Below, piece by piece: positions 1 to 7,698 of a stretch of 64,000 nucleotides of DNA. Source of the stretch: Chryseobacterium sp. G0201 (lineage in GTDB: Bacteria; Bacteroidota; Bacteroidia; Flavobacteriales; Weeksellaceae); NCBI RefSeq assembly GCF_003815655.1, contig NZ_CP033917.1:3348001-3412000 (forward strand). Direction: 5' to 3'. Within the stretch, counting starts at the first letter, position 1. Each line of letters begins with the position of its first letter. The notes beneath the pieces were generated by a model. That model searched no databases and was not told the origin of the DNA. It worked only from the letters and a program-made list of their open reading frames with translations. The position numbers and the translations under genes are program-made.

Positions 1-567
1 GTCATTCGTCCACAAACTGAAGAATTACATGATTATAGAGGGTATGCTGGACAGGTCATTTCTGGAATGTATAAAAAAGGCGATGAAATAACGGTTCTTC
101 CTCAAAATATTCAAACCAAAATCTCAAAAATAGAAACAGGTGGAAAAGAAGTGGAATCTGTTTTCACCAATCAGCCTGCCGTTTTGCATATTGAAGATGA
201 TATTGATATCAGCCGAGGAGATTTTTTAGTAAAAACTGACGATCTTCCGAAAGTTGAAAATGAAATAGAAGCCGTTGTCTGCTGGCTCGATAAAAAAGAA
301 CTGAACGAAGGAAATAAATACTTCATTCAACATAAAAGCAAAGTTTTAAAAGCGATCATCAAAGAAATTGAATATAAAATTGATGTCAATACACTTGAAA
401 AAACACCAATTAATGAAAGTATTAAACTAAATGAAGTGGTAAAAGTTCGCTTGAAAACGGCTTCACCATTGGTTTTTGATAGTTTTGAAGATAGTCGTGA
501 TACCGGAAACGCTGTTTTGATCGACGAGACAAGTAATTCAACGGTTGGAGCAGTAATGATTTTATAA
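1..567 (+). CDS. cysN: Sulfate adenylyltransferase subunit 1 (CysN), C-terminal part
   Basis: The reading frame is open from base 1 (VIRPQTEELHDYRGYAGQVISG...), so the gene starts outside the window and only about 188 C-terminal codons are present. These residues resemble the two beta-barrel domains that follow the GTPase domain in CysN, the GTP-hydrolysing subunit of ATP sulfurylase, which activates sulfate to APS with CysD. The G-domain itself is not visible here. The stop codon is one base before the next gene, a TauE/SafE permease, which suggests co-transcription in a sulfate-assimilation operon. An ATG at 67 lies inside the domain and is not the start. A CysN/CysC fusion is ruled out by the end of the frame at 567. 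Confidence 0.88.
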   Translation, partial: VIRPQTEELHDYRGYAGQVISGMYKKGDEITVLPQNIQTKISKIETGGKEVESVFTNQPAVLHIEDDIDISRGDFLVKTDDLPKVENEIEAVVCWLDKKELNEGNKYFIQHKSKVLKAIIKEIEYKIDVNTLEKTPINESIKLNEVVKVRLKTASPLVFDSFEDSRDTGNAVLIDETSNSTVGAVMIL

Positions 568-568
568 T

Positions 569-1456
569 ATGGTAATTTCCAGGAAAGTTCAGATCAGGTT
601 AAACGTCCTGTTGATAACCGCTGTAATAGTTGCTATTGCAGTTTTTTCCATGTATGAATTTGGTTACCTAGATGAACTTTTAACCATTTTAGAAAAGGAT
701 AATCATATTTTTTACTGGATGCTTTTAGTTGGTGTTGTGGCAGAAATTGTAGCCGGATCAATGGGGATGGGTTATGGCGTGATTTGTACGACGACTCTTT
801 TATTTCTGAATATTCCGCCGCATATTGTGAGTGCAAGTATTCATTCTGCAGAAAGTTTTACAACAGCTGCGGGAAGTATAAGTCATTTTAAATTGAAGAA
901 TATAAGCGTAAGTTTGGTTAAAAAGTTAGCCATTCCTGCGATTATAGGAGCTGTTATCGGAGCTTTGAGTCTGACGTATGTGGGTGAATATTATTCAAAA
1001 ATTACTAAAACCGTTATCGCTTTTTATACCTTATATCTTGGAATCCAGATTTTGTCAAATGCTTTTAAACCTAAACAGAATAAAGCTTTGAAAAGAAAAA
1101 CCAACTTAACAAGATTAGGATTAATCGGTGGTTTTATAGATTCTTTTGCCGGTGGAGGATGGGGACCTTTGGTTACCGGAACTTTAATTAAAAATGCTTT
1201 TACGCCAAGATTTGCTGTTGGAAGTTCAACGGTGGCCAAATTTATTTTAACCATAACTGCTGCGATCACTTTCTTTTTTACATTAGGAATTCAACATTGG
1301 AATATTATTTTAGGTCTTTTGATTGGTGGGATTATCACAGCACCTTTTTCGGCGATGCTTACCGCGAAACTTCCGGTGAAAAAAATGTTCATTGTGATTG
1401 GAACTTTGGTGATTGTGATGAGTTTTATTACAATTTATAAATCTGTTTTCAGTTAA
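569..1456 (+). CDS. TauE/SafE (TSUP) family sulfite/anion permease
   Basis: This 295-residue protein is strongly hydrophobic with about eight predicted membrane helices. It shows the two-fold repeat typical of the TSUP family: a glycine-rich GSMGMGYG motif near residue 65 with a following HSAES segment, and a second copy, GGFIDSFAGGGWGP, near residue 190. TSUP proteins move sulfite, sulfate or sulfonates across the inner membrane. The ATG lies one base after the cysN stop, so translation is probably coupled, and the location points to a role in sulfate uptake or sulfite export beside assimilation. The direction of transport cannot be read from sequence. Confidence 0.85.
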   Translation: MVISRKVQIRLNVLLITAVIVAIAVFSMYEFGYLDELLTILEKDNHIFYWMLLVGVVAEIVAGSMGMGYGVICTTTLLFLNIPPHIVSASIHSAESFTTAAGSISHFKLKNISVSLVKKLAIPAIIGAVIGALSLTYVGEYYSKITKTVIAFYTLYLGIQILSNAFKPKQNKALKRKTNLTRLGLIGGFIDSFAGGGWGPLVTGTLIKNAFTPRFAVGSSTVAKFILTITAAITFFFTLGIQHWNIILGLLIGGIITAPFSAMLTAKLPVKKMFIVIGTLVIVMSFITIYKSVFS

Positions 1457-1545
1457 AAAAAACTGTTGATTGTGGAAAACTAAAATAGGTAAAAATGTAT
1501 TTCAATTTTGAAAATACTTTACTTTTACACCATAAAAAACAGAAC

Positions 1546-1836
1546 ATGAATTTACACGTTGTTGCGCTTTTTAAGTTGAATGAAAATTACTTAATGGATG
1601 CGGTAGAATTATTTCAAACTTTGGTAAGAGAAACCAGAAAAGAAGAAGGTTGTCTGCAATATGATCTTGTTGAAGATAAAGACAATAAAGGAACTTTTCT
1701 AATGGTCGAATTATGGGAAAGCGAAGAACACTGGAGCCGTCATAACGGGCAGGATCACCTTTTGAATTTCAGAAAAGATATTTCTAAAATGCTGGAAAGC
1801 TCAACTCAGGTATATAGAGGACGCAAGATTTTGTAG
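1546..1836 (+). CDS. ABM-family (antibiotic biosynthesis monooxygenase-like) quinol monooxygenase
   Basis: The 96-residue product is a single ferredoxin-like ABM domain: MNLHVVALFKL at the start, the RKEEGCLQYDL core, and a LWESEEHWSRH segment containing the conserved Trp and His positions. Relatives include YgiN-type quinol monooxygenases, haem-degrading IsdG-like enzymes and proteins of unknown role. The open frame extends upstream to 1495, but homology to the family begins at the ATG at 1546, which I take as the start. It stands alone between the sulfur genes and a strong terminator. No IsdG catalytic Asn/His/Trp triad could be confirmed by eye, so substrate is unknown. Confidence 0.75.
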   Translation: MNLHVVALFKLNENYLMDAVELFQTLVRETRKEEGCLQYDLVEDKDNKGTFLMVELWESEEHWSRHNGQDHLLNFRKDISKMLESSTQVYRGRKIL

Positions 1837-1875
1837 CAGATTTGTAAAGATTTTTGCGGATAGTTTTAAAACTAA

Positions 1876-1903
1876 TTTCTAATATCTAGCTTCTAATATC
1901 TAA
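1876..1903. repeat. Heptamer repeat, four degenerate 7-bp units
   Basis: Four consecutive units of seven bases, TTTCTAA, TATCTAG, CTTCTAA, TATCTAA, lie between the ABM gene and its terminator. The 7-bp periodicity is seen directly. Similar heptamer tracts occur at 1991-2041 and on both sides of the four-helix-bundle gene at 23142-23480. Confidence 0.7.
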
Positions 1904-1916
1904 ATTAAAATAAATT

Positions 1917-1953
1917 TTAAAAGGCTGCTTACAATTTGTAGGCAGCCTTTTAT
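1917..1953. terminator. Bidirectional rho-independent terminator
   Basis: The arms AAAAGGCTGC and GCAGCCTTTT enclose a loop that can itself pair (TTACAA/TTGTAG). T-runs follow on both strands. It lies between the convergent ABM gene and the gene ending at 2048. Confidence 0.85.
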
Positions 1954-1990
1954 TAGAAAAAATAGAAAGTATTAAAATTTTATTTTTGAA

Positions 1991-2041
1991 AGTGAATAGT
2001 GAATTCACTTTGTTGTCAATTTTTAAATTTCACAATTCACT
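1991..2041. repeat. Inverted heptamer repeat
   Basis: AGTGAAT occurs twice in tandem at 1991-2004. The complementary units TTTCACA and ATTCACT close the element at 2028-2041, with TCACTTT between. The element can fold back on itself. It belongs to the same style of 7-bp repeat as 1876-1903 but has a different unit. Confidence 0.6.
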
Positions 2042-2047
2042 TTTGCA

Positions 2048-3319
2048 TTATTTTACAATCAGTTTTTTGGTTTCTGTGTTTCCTCCGAAAGTTATTTTCA
2101 CAAGATAATTTCCTGCGGTAAGGTGAGAAAGATTCAAATCTTGCTTGTAGAAACCTGTCTGATTGGTTAATTCTGCCGTGTATACTTTTTTACCCGAAAG
2201 GTCGTATACTTCTACATTACCTTTATTATTCGCTTTTTCTTTAACATCGAATAAGACGGTAACGTGTTTATCAGCAGTTGTCGGGTTTGGATAAATACCG
2301 AATGAAGCTTTTTTATTAGCCATATCCGTAACTCCCAATGTTGAAGTGATATTTTTGTATTTGAAATACATATTACCAGTAGATTGACCTCCGTTTGAGA
2401 CAAAATACATTCTGTAATAGTCATTTCCTTTTTTAATATAGTACACTACATCACTGTAAACTCCTGAAACAGGCTTCCATGAGTGACCGATTGATGTAAT
2501 ATTGCTTGAAAAATTAACTGCTGCAGGAGCCGTAAAAGTAGATGTTGCCTGAGTTTCCGGCTGTACTTTTGCAACTGTGATGCTCGGATTTTGGATAACT
2601 CCTGAAAGCGGATACATCATGATGTTATTATAGAAAGTATAATACTTTGTAAACATCAAATCCCAAGCATTTTTTGCAGGTTCCAGATTAGCTACTTTAT
2701 CATTCGTTGTGAAAGAGAAATAGTTGAAAAAAGCATCGTCTGTTCCGTTTGCCAATGTTTTTGTTTGGGTAGCGTCCCAGGTTGTTCCGTTCCATTTAGA
2801 ATATTTGAAAGTATAACCTCCAAAATAATCCTGAATGGCAAATTTTATATATGTGTTATTTGGATATTTTAAAACAAATATAATTGTTCCTTCAATGTGG
2901 TGATTTGCCCCATTGTACTGTCCCCATCCGTATGGAGCAGAGCCTTGCTCAAAAGCACCTTCCTGAATAGTAGTTGTATTATCCGGATTATAAAGTGGTT
3001 CTCCCCAAGTTGATAAATTAGCGATATTGATATTATCCCAGTCTGCAAGGTTGTTTGAAGCCTGATACACCATAATATCTTTAGCATCATTGATTCTTGT
3101 TCCGAAATTCATTGCCGAATTTCTAAAAAATGCCACATCCCATGAATTGGCAGGTTGAGAAACAATATTATTTCCGGGTAAACTAAAAAATACACGGTTC
3201 TGGTATCCTGAACCCATAGAAAGATCTACCTGTGTATATCCGTTAGCATCTGTTTGAGCCAACACGGTTTGTTGAACTGATAGAGCAAATAGAGAAGATA
3301 AAAGTAGTTTTGTTTTCAT
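2048..3319 (-). CDS. Secreted HmuY-like protein with T9SS type A sorting domain
   Basis: The 423-residue protein begins with a Sec signal peptide ending ...VLAQ. Its body carries segments that match the HmuY lipoprotein encoded at 6590: RVFFSLPGN followed by NSWDVAFFR near residue 58, NAWDLMFTKYYTF near 217, and a late YYIKKGNDYYRMYF. HmuY proteins bind haem and pass it to a TonB receptor. The last 80 or so residues (FGIYPNPT...LVKITFGG...KLIVK) form a type A sorting domain that sends the protein through the type IX system to the surface or medium. The promoter element at 3344-3397 matches that of the haem operon. I infer a secreted haemophore; haem binding itself is unproven. Confidence 0.75.
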   Translation of the reverse strand: MKTKLLLSSLFALSVQQTVLAQTDANGYTQVDLSMGSGYQNRVFFSLPGNNIVSQPANSWDVAFFRNSAMNFGTRINDAKDIMVYQASNNLADWDNINIANLSTWGEPLYNPDNTTTIQEGAFEQGSAPYGWGQYNGANHHIEGTIIFVLKYPNNTYIKFAIQDYFGGYTFKYSKWNGTTWDATQTKTLANGTDDAFFNYFSFTTNDKVANLEPAKNAWDLMFTKYYTFYNNIMMYPLSGVIQNPSITVAKVQPETQATSTFTAPAAVNFSSNITSIGHSWKPVSGVYSDVVYYIKKGNDYYRMYFVSNGGQSTGNMYFKYKNITSTLGVTDMANKKASFGIYPNPTTADKHVTVLFDVKEKANNKGNVEVYDLSGKKVYTAELTNQTGFYKQDLNLSHLTAGNYLVKITFGGNTETKKLIVK

Positions 3320-3343
3320 AATATCTTAATGTTTATTTTTCCT

Positions 3344-3397
3344 TATTTAGAATGATTCCACAAAACTATATAAATTATTTTAACTATTCTAAATAAA
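3344..3397 (-). promoter_or_regulatory. Promoter with inverted operator arms shared with the haem operon
   Basis: TTATTTAGAA at 3344-3353 and TTCTAAATAA at 3388-3397 are exact inverted copies, 54 bp end to end. The left arm is part of TAGAAT-G-ATTCCA (3349-3361), a near-perfect 6-1-6 palindrome of the size used by Fur-family repressors. On the minus strand a perfect TAnnTTTG box (TAGTTTTG) sits at 3369-3362, next to it. The same layout with identical arm spacing recurs at 4361-4414. Fur as the binder is an inference. Confidence 0.7.
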
Positions 3398-3485
3398 AAC
3401 ATGATATTTATCGTGTTTGCTCATTAATAAATATGAAAACTCATTTAATAATGATCTTTAACAACTTATTTTAATTTTTGTTCAT

Positions 3486-3525
3486 AAAAAAAGCTGATCT
3501 ATGAAATTCATAAATCAGCCATTTT
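3486..3525 (-). terminator. Rho-independent terminator of the gene ending at 3550
   Basis: Read on the minus strand, GGCTGAT and ATCAGC arms with a self-pairing TATGAA/TTCATA interior precede a run of T residues. It separates the two minus-strand secreted-protein genes into independent transcripts. Confidence 0.8.
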
Positions 3526-3549
3526 AAATGTAAGTTAGTCTAATAAATC

Positions 3550-4350
3550 TTACTTTTTAATAAATTTTGATTTCACTACTGAACCTTCTGCAGTTTCAAT
3601 AATGATATAGTAAACGCCTGTTTGAAGAGCGCTGATATCGAATGTTTGTCCTTTTAATTTACCTTCAGCTACTTTTTGGCTTCCGGCAGAATAAACCTGA
3701 ATATTTTTAGGATCTTTCTTAGTTACAAACTGTAAAGCAGTGTTTTCAGCGTTTACAGCGAATTTGATTTCTTCTTTAGATTTTGCAGCATCAGAAACAG
3801 CTAGAGTAGAAGCGGTGTTGTAAACTACATTATCGATTTGAAGTGCTGTGTGAGCAGCAGTTGGAGTAAATTTAAAAACAATATATGTAGAAGAAGATGC
3901 AGGAACAGGAACTGTTACGTTCTGATACGTTTCACTTGTTAATGAAATTGGAGTTCCTAAAGATACAAATGTTGTCATATCTGTTGGGCTTGATGCCAAA
4001 CCTACTTCAAGAGTTCCGTTACCTCCTGATCCTGTAGCTTTTGCAGCAACAAAAGTTAACGTTTTGTTTCCTGTTGGAGCAACGATCTGTGGAGCGATCA
4101 AATATGAAGGTGCACTTGTGTTGTTTCCAGAATATGCCTGAACTGCTTTATCAGTTGCATTGGTAACGATCATTAGTGGTCCGGGAGGAAATGGCAGAGG
4201 ATTTGGCGCTATAACAGCTGTCCATCCGTTTTGAGGGAAAGTTGTACTTCCTGCAGTAAACCCGTCAAAGTTCTCATTAATAGTAGCTACTTGTGCATTA
4301 GCTGTCATAGCCGTAAGCATTAAAGTTCCAAAAAGTAGTCTTAATTTCAT
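3550..4350 (-). CDS. Secreted choice-of-anchor J (cleaved-adhesin-like) protein with T9SS sorting domain
   Basis: The start at 4350 gives a 266-residue protein with a clean signal peptide (MKLRLLFGTLMLTAMTANAQ). Upstream codons in the open frame look like non-coding promoter sequence. Residues 24-175 (INENFDGF...PQNGWT...SYLIAPQI...TALQIDNVVYN) match the choice-of-anchor J / cleaved-adhesin fold, the family that includes the haemagglutinin domains of Porphyromonas gingipains. The C-terminus (VYSAGSQKV...GVYYIIIET...SKFIKK) is a type A sorting domain. It is transcribed divergently from the haem receptor and shares its operator region, so I infer a surface protein that binds haem proteins or cells under iron limitation. 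No enzymatic motif is visible. Confidence 0.75.
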   Translation of the reverse strand: MKLRLLFGTLMLTAMTANAQVATINENFDGFTAGSTTFPQNGWTAVIAPNPLPFPPGPLMIVTNATDKAVQAYSGNNTSAPSYLIAPQIVAPTGNKTLTFVAAKATGSGGNGTLEVGLASSPTDMTTFVSLGTPISLTSETYQNVTVPVPASSSTYIVFKFTPTAAHTALQIDNVVYNTASTLAVSDAAKSKEEIKFAVNAENTALQFVTKKDPKNIQVYSAGSQKVAEGKLKGQTFDISALQTGVYYIIIETAEGSVVKSKFIKK

Positions 4351-4360
4351 AACGTTATCT

Positions 4361-4427
4361 TTATTTAGAATTATTCTACAAAAGTAATAAATTATTTTTA
4401 ATTGTTCTAAATAAAGCCCTATATTTG
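4361..4427. promoter_or_regulatory. Divergent haem-operon promoter with paired operator arms
   Basis: TTATTTAGAA at 4361-4370 and TTCTAAATAA at 4405-4414 are exact inverted arms 54 bp end to end. The left one lies in a perfect 6-1-6 palindrome, TAGAAT-T-ATTCTA (4366-4378). Minus-strand TACTTTTG (4386-4379) is the -7 box for the gene at 4350, just beside that palindrome. Plus-strand TATATTTG (4420-4427) is the -7 box for the receptor at 4445, and the right arm lies immediately before it. A repressor on both arms would silence both genes. Fur is the likely candidate by analogy only. Confidence 0.75.
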
Positions 4428-4444
4428 TCGAAAATTTTGCATCT

Positions 4445-6580
4445 ATGAAGAAGAAAGTGCTTTCTATACTGTCTTTATCCACTGTTTTTTGGATGAGCGC
4501 ACAGGAAAAAGATTCTCTTAATCAGAAAAAAATAGAAGAAGTTGTCATTACCGGACAATACATGCAGCAATCTATTAATAAATCTATCTATAAAGTTGAG
4601 GTTATTGATGCTGAACAGATTAAAAATATGGCAGTTACAACTGCAGCAGAAGTTTTAAATCAAAATCTTAATATATTAATTGAGCCAAGTAGCGGAAGTG
4701 GAGATTCTAATGCCAGTATCATGGGGCTTAGCGGCGCTTACACAAAAGTACTTATTGATAACATTCCGGTTGTAAACGACAGAGGAATGGGAAACCAGGT
4801 AGATCTTAGTAAAATCAATGTAAATAATATTGAACGTATCGAGATCGTGAAAGGTGCAATGGGTGTAGAATACGGGAATAATGCTGTTGCAGGTGTTATT
4901 AACATTATTACCAAGAAAAATTATTCTAAAAAATTCAATGCTACCCTTTCTTTACAGGAAGAAACGATAGGAAAAGATTACGATTGGTTCAAAAAAGGAA
5001 ATGGACGACATGTTCAATCTTTAAACTTAGGATATAAATTATCCGAAAACTGGACCATCACAGCAGATATTAATCATAATGATTTCCAGGGATATAAGGG
5101 TAAATATAACGGGTACAAATATTTCACAGAAGGAAACGACGGAAACAGAGGTTATGAATGGTTACCAAAAGATCAAGTCACAGCCAACGCAGCGATACGT
5201 TACGCTAAAAATAATACAACTTTCTATTATAAGGTCAATTATCTGAACGAAGAAGTAAATTTCTACAATCAATTAATAGAAGATTTACCTTTAGGTGGAG
5301 GAAACAGAACGTATATTTCTAAAGACAAAGATTATTTTACAAACAGATGGATTCATCAGTTTAATATTCAGACGAAATTAGGGTCAAGAATCAACTATAA
5401 CGGGGATTTCTCTTACCAGACCCAAGAAAGAAAGTCTCAGGATTATATTTATGATGTCCCAAACAGACAGGAGATTTCCAGAGCAGACAAATCTACTTAT
5501 TTTGATTCTAAAGTGCTTTATTCAAGAGGGATGTTCAGTAATTTCCTTGATAGCGATAAAATAAACTTTCAGGTTGGTTACGAATTAGACAGGACTAGCG
5601 GTTTTGCTAATAACTCGGTTTTCGCAGGGAATACAAATCTTGACAATGTAAACAGAGCGATTTTTAATTATGCAAATTTCGTTTCAGCGGAATGGAGAGT
5701 TAATAATTGGTTCTCATTACGTCCGGGAGTAAGATTAGCTTTAAGTGATAAATTCGACAGCCAGTACAATTATTCATTAACTACAAGATTCAATACTACT
5801 GCAAATTCTGATCTTCGTGTTGTTTTTGGTTCTTCAAACAGATTTCCGACTTATGAGGAACTTTACACTTATGTAGTTGACAACAACCACGACATCAGAG
5901 GGAACGAAAATTTAAAGCCCGAAACAGGATATTCTCTAGGTGTATTCTGGGATTATAAAACGACAACGGCAAATTCTTGGAATTTCAATTTCAGTGCATC
6001 GGGAATGTATCTTGATGTGAAGGACAGAATCGAGGAGGTGATCATCAGCAACAGTCCTTTAAGATATACTTATTTAAATATAGATAAATACAGATCTCTG
6101 TTATTTGGAGGAGGAATTACTGCTAAAAAAGATCAATTATCTCTAAATGCAGGAGTTTCGGTAATGGGAATTTCTCAGGTTCTAAATGCCGGCGACATTG
6201 TATCTCCAAATGATTACAATTTTTATACAGAAGCAAATTTATCTGCAAACTATACTTTAGCCAAAACAAAAACATTATTTGCCCTTTATTACAAATATAC
6301 TGGAGTCAGAAAACAATATGTTCAGGAAGCTTCATCCAATCTTGCAGCTGATCCGAAATTTATTTTAGGTGAGGTAGGAGATTTTAATATGATGAATTTT
6401 ACTGTAACACAGCCTTTCTTTAATAATCATTTAGAATTAAGCTTAGGTATTAAAAATATTTTCGATGTGTCAACTGTAAGAAACTCGGTGATCAGTGGTA
6501 ATGCACATAATGCAGGTGCAAATGATCAAAACCTTTTGTATGGAAGAAGTTATTTCGCACGATTAAATTATAATTTTTAA
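4445..6580 (+). CDS. hmuR: TonB-dependent haem receptor (HmuR-like)
   Basis: A 711-residue outer-membrane receptor with signal peptide (ending FWMSAQ). A TonB-box-like EEVVITG at about residue 31 is followed by a plug domain that includes IMGLSGAYTKVLIDNIPV and the VEYGNNAVAGVINIITKK motif near residue 142. The beta barrel ends in a C-terminal aromatic (RLNYNF). Its position as first gene before HmuY, HmuTUV and HmuS points to haem as the ligand, which would be imported into the periplasm with TonB-ExbBD energy. No exb/ton genes are in the window. The FRAP/NPNL haem motif could not be pinned down with confidence; SSNRFPTYEEL near 465 lies where it would be expected. Confidence 0.85.
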   Translation: MKKKVLSILSLSTVFWMSAQEKDSLNQKKIEEVVITGQYMQQSINKSIYKVEVIDAEQIKNMAVTTAAEVLNQNLNILIEPSSGSGDSNASIMGLSGAYTKVLIDNIPVVNDRGMGNQVDLSKINVNNIERIEIVKGAMGVEYGNNAVAGVINIITKKNYSKKFNATLSLQEETIGKDYDWFKKGNGRHVQSLNLGYKLSENWTITADINHNDFQGYKGKYNGYKYFTEGNDGNRGYEWLPKDQVTANAAIRYAKNNTTFYYKVNYLNEEVNFYNQLIEDLPLGGGNRTYISKDKDYFTNRWIHQFNIQTKLGSRINYNGDFSYQTQERKSQDYIYDVPNRQEISRADKSTYFDSKVLYSRGMFSNFLDSDKINFQVGYELDRTSGFANNSVFAGNTNLDNVNRAIFNYANFVSAEWRVNNWFSLRPGVRLALSDKFDSQYNYSLTTRFNTTANSDLRVVFGSSNRFPTYEELYTYVVDNNHDIRGNENLKPETGYSLGVFWDYKTTTANSWNFNFSASGMYLDVKDRIEEVIISNSPLRYTYLNIDKYRSLLFGGGITAKKDQLSLNAGVSVMGISQVLNAGDIVSPNDYNFYTEANLSANYTLAKTKTLFALYYKYTGVRKQYVQEASSNLAADPKFILGEVGDFNMMNFTVTQPFFNNHLELSLGIKNIFDVSTVRNSVISGNAHNAGANDQNLLYGRSYFARLNYNF

Positions 6581-6589
6581 AATTTTAAA

Positions 6590-7675
6590 ATGAAAAAAAT
6601 ACTATTTGGTCTTTTGATAGGAGCATCTTTTATTTCACAGTCTTGCATTAATGATAATGAAGATCCTGTTGCAGTGTCTCCGATAGAGGGTTCAATTGTA
6701 AGTCCGCTAGTAGGTGGTGCTACAGAGCCGAATCAGGTTTGGTTTGATCTGAGTGAAGGAAAAGAAGTTCTTACAAAAAGAACAGATTGGGATCTTGCAT
6801 TTTATTCAGGAAGCAATTTCAAAGTAGTTTTGAATTCATCAATTATGATTGCTGCAGGAAAAATCCCGAGTGCTACCAATATCGATCAGGTTACAGAAGC
6901 TAGTGTGGCTACTTTGAAGACTCAGGTTCAGGTTGCGAATTTCAATCCTGCGAACGAAATTTATATTGATAATGTTAAAGGTAATTTCCCTACAGATTAT
7001 ACAGCGATCGAAGATGTAAAGGCTGTCGATTCTGAAAATGCTATCTACTTAGTAAACATGGGAAAAGAAATTTTCACAGGTGCCGTTCCGATAGGCTCTG
7101 TTTCAACAGGTGGTGACAGCAGAGGCTGGATGAAAGTTCAGGTTGTAAGATCCGGAGACGGCTACAAAGTAAAATATGCAGAAGTAGGCGCAACGACTCA
7201 TAAGGAATTGATTATTGCAAAAAATGCAGCTTACAATTATAATTTTGTGAGTTTAAAGAATAATAAAGAAGTATTTATTCAGCCGGAAAAAAAGAAGTGG
7301 GATATCTGTTTTACTGTATTTACTAACATTATTACAGGTGCAGGAAGTTATATCTATGCAGATTTTGTAACTCACAATAATGTAGGTGGAGTTGGAGCAT
7401 ATGAGGTAGTAGTTACTTCGGGGTCAGGTGTAGAAGCTTACAATAATTTCAAATCTTCAAATATCGATCAGTCTAAATTTATTTATAACGATCAGAGAAT
7501 AATAGGATCAAATTGGAGAAACCCTGTTGGTACAAACGGATTAGAAGTGTATGGTGATCGTTTCTATGTTATTAAAGATACAGATGGGTATTACTTTAAA
7601 TTGAGATTTACAAGATTAACCGATAGTAAAACTGGTGAACGTGGTTTCCCGCAATTCGAATACAAACCCTTATAA
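6590..7675 (+). CDS. hmuY: HmuY-family haem-binding lipoprotein
   Basis: The product has 361 residues and a lipoprotein signal peptide (FISQSC, lipid Cys at residue 19). Two HmuY-type segments are visible: QVWFDLSEGKEV followed by TDWDLAFYSG near residue 68, and KKWDICFTVF near 238 with YADFVTHN after it. It ends in FYVIKDTDGYYFKLRFTRL. HmuY proteins on the outer membrane capture haem and deliver it to HmuR, whose gene ends nine bases upstream. This one is longer than the roughly 216-residue P. gingivalis HmuY and appears to carry extra sequence before the second segment. Histidine ligands cannot be assigned from sequence alone. Confidence 0.82.
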   Translation: MKKILFGLLIGASFISQSCINDNEDPVAVSPIEGSIVSPLVGGATEPNQVWFDLSEGKEVLTKRTDWDLAFYSGSNFKVVLNSSIMIAAGKIPSATNIDQVTEASVATLKTQVQVANFNPANEIYIDNVKGNFPTDYTAIEDVKAVDSENAIYLVNMGKEIFTGAVPIGSVSTGGDSRGWMKVQVVRSGDGYKVKYAEVGATTHKELIIAKNAAYNYNFVSLKNNKEVFIQPEKKKWDICFTVFTNIITGAGSYIYADFVTHNNVGGVGAYEVVVTSGSGVEAYNNFKSSNIDQSKFIYNDQRIIGSNWRNPVGTNGLEVYGDRFYVIKDTDGYYFKLRFTRLTDSKTGERGFPQFEYKPL

Positions 7676-7698
7676 AATAAATCAAATAATAGTATATC

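Noticed and set aside
4351-4482. Upstream 44-codon extension of the adhesin-like gene
   Set aside because: The extension covers the divergent promoter and operator and overlaps hmuR. The signal peptide begins at 4350.
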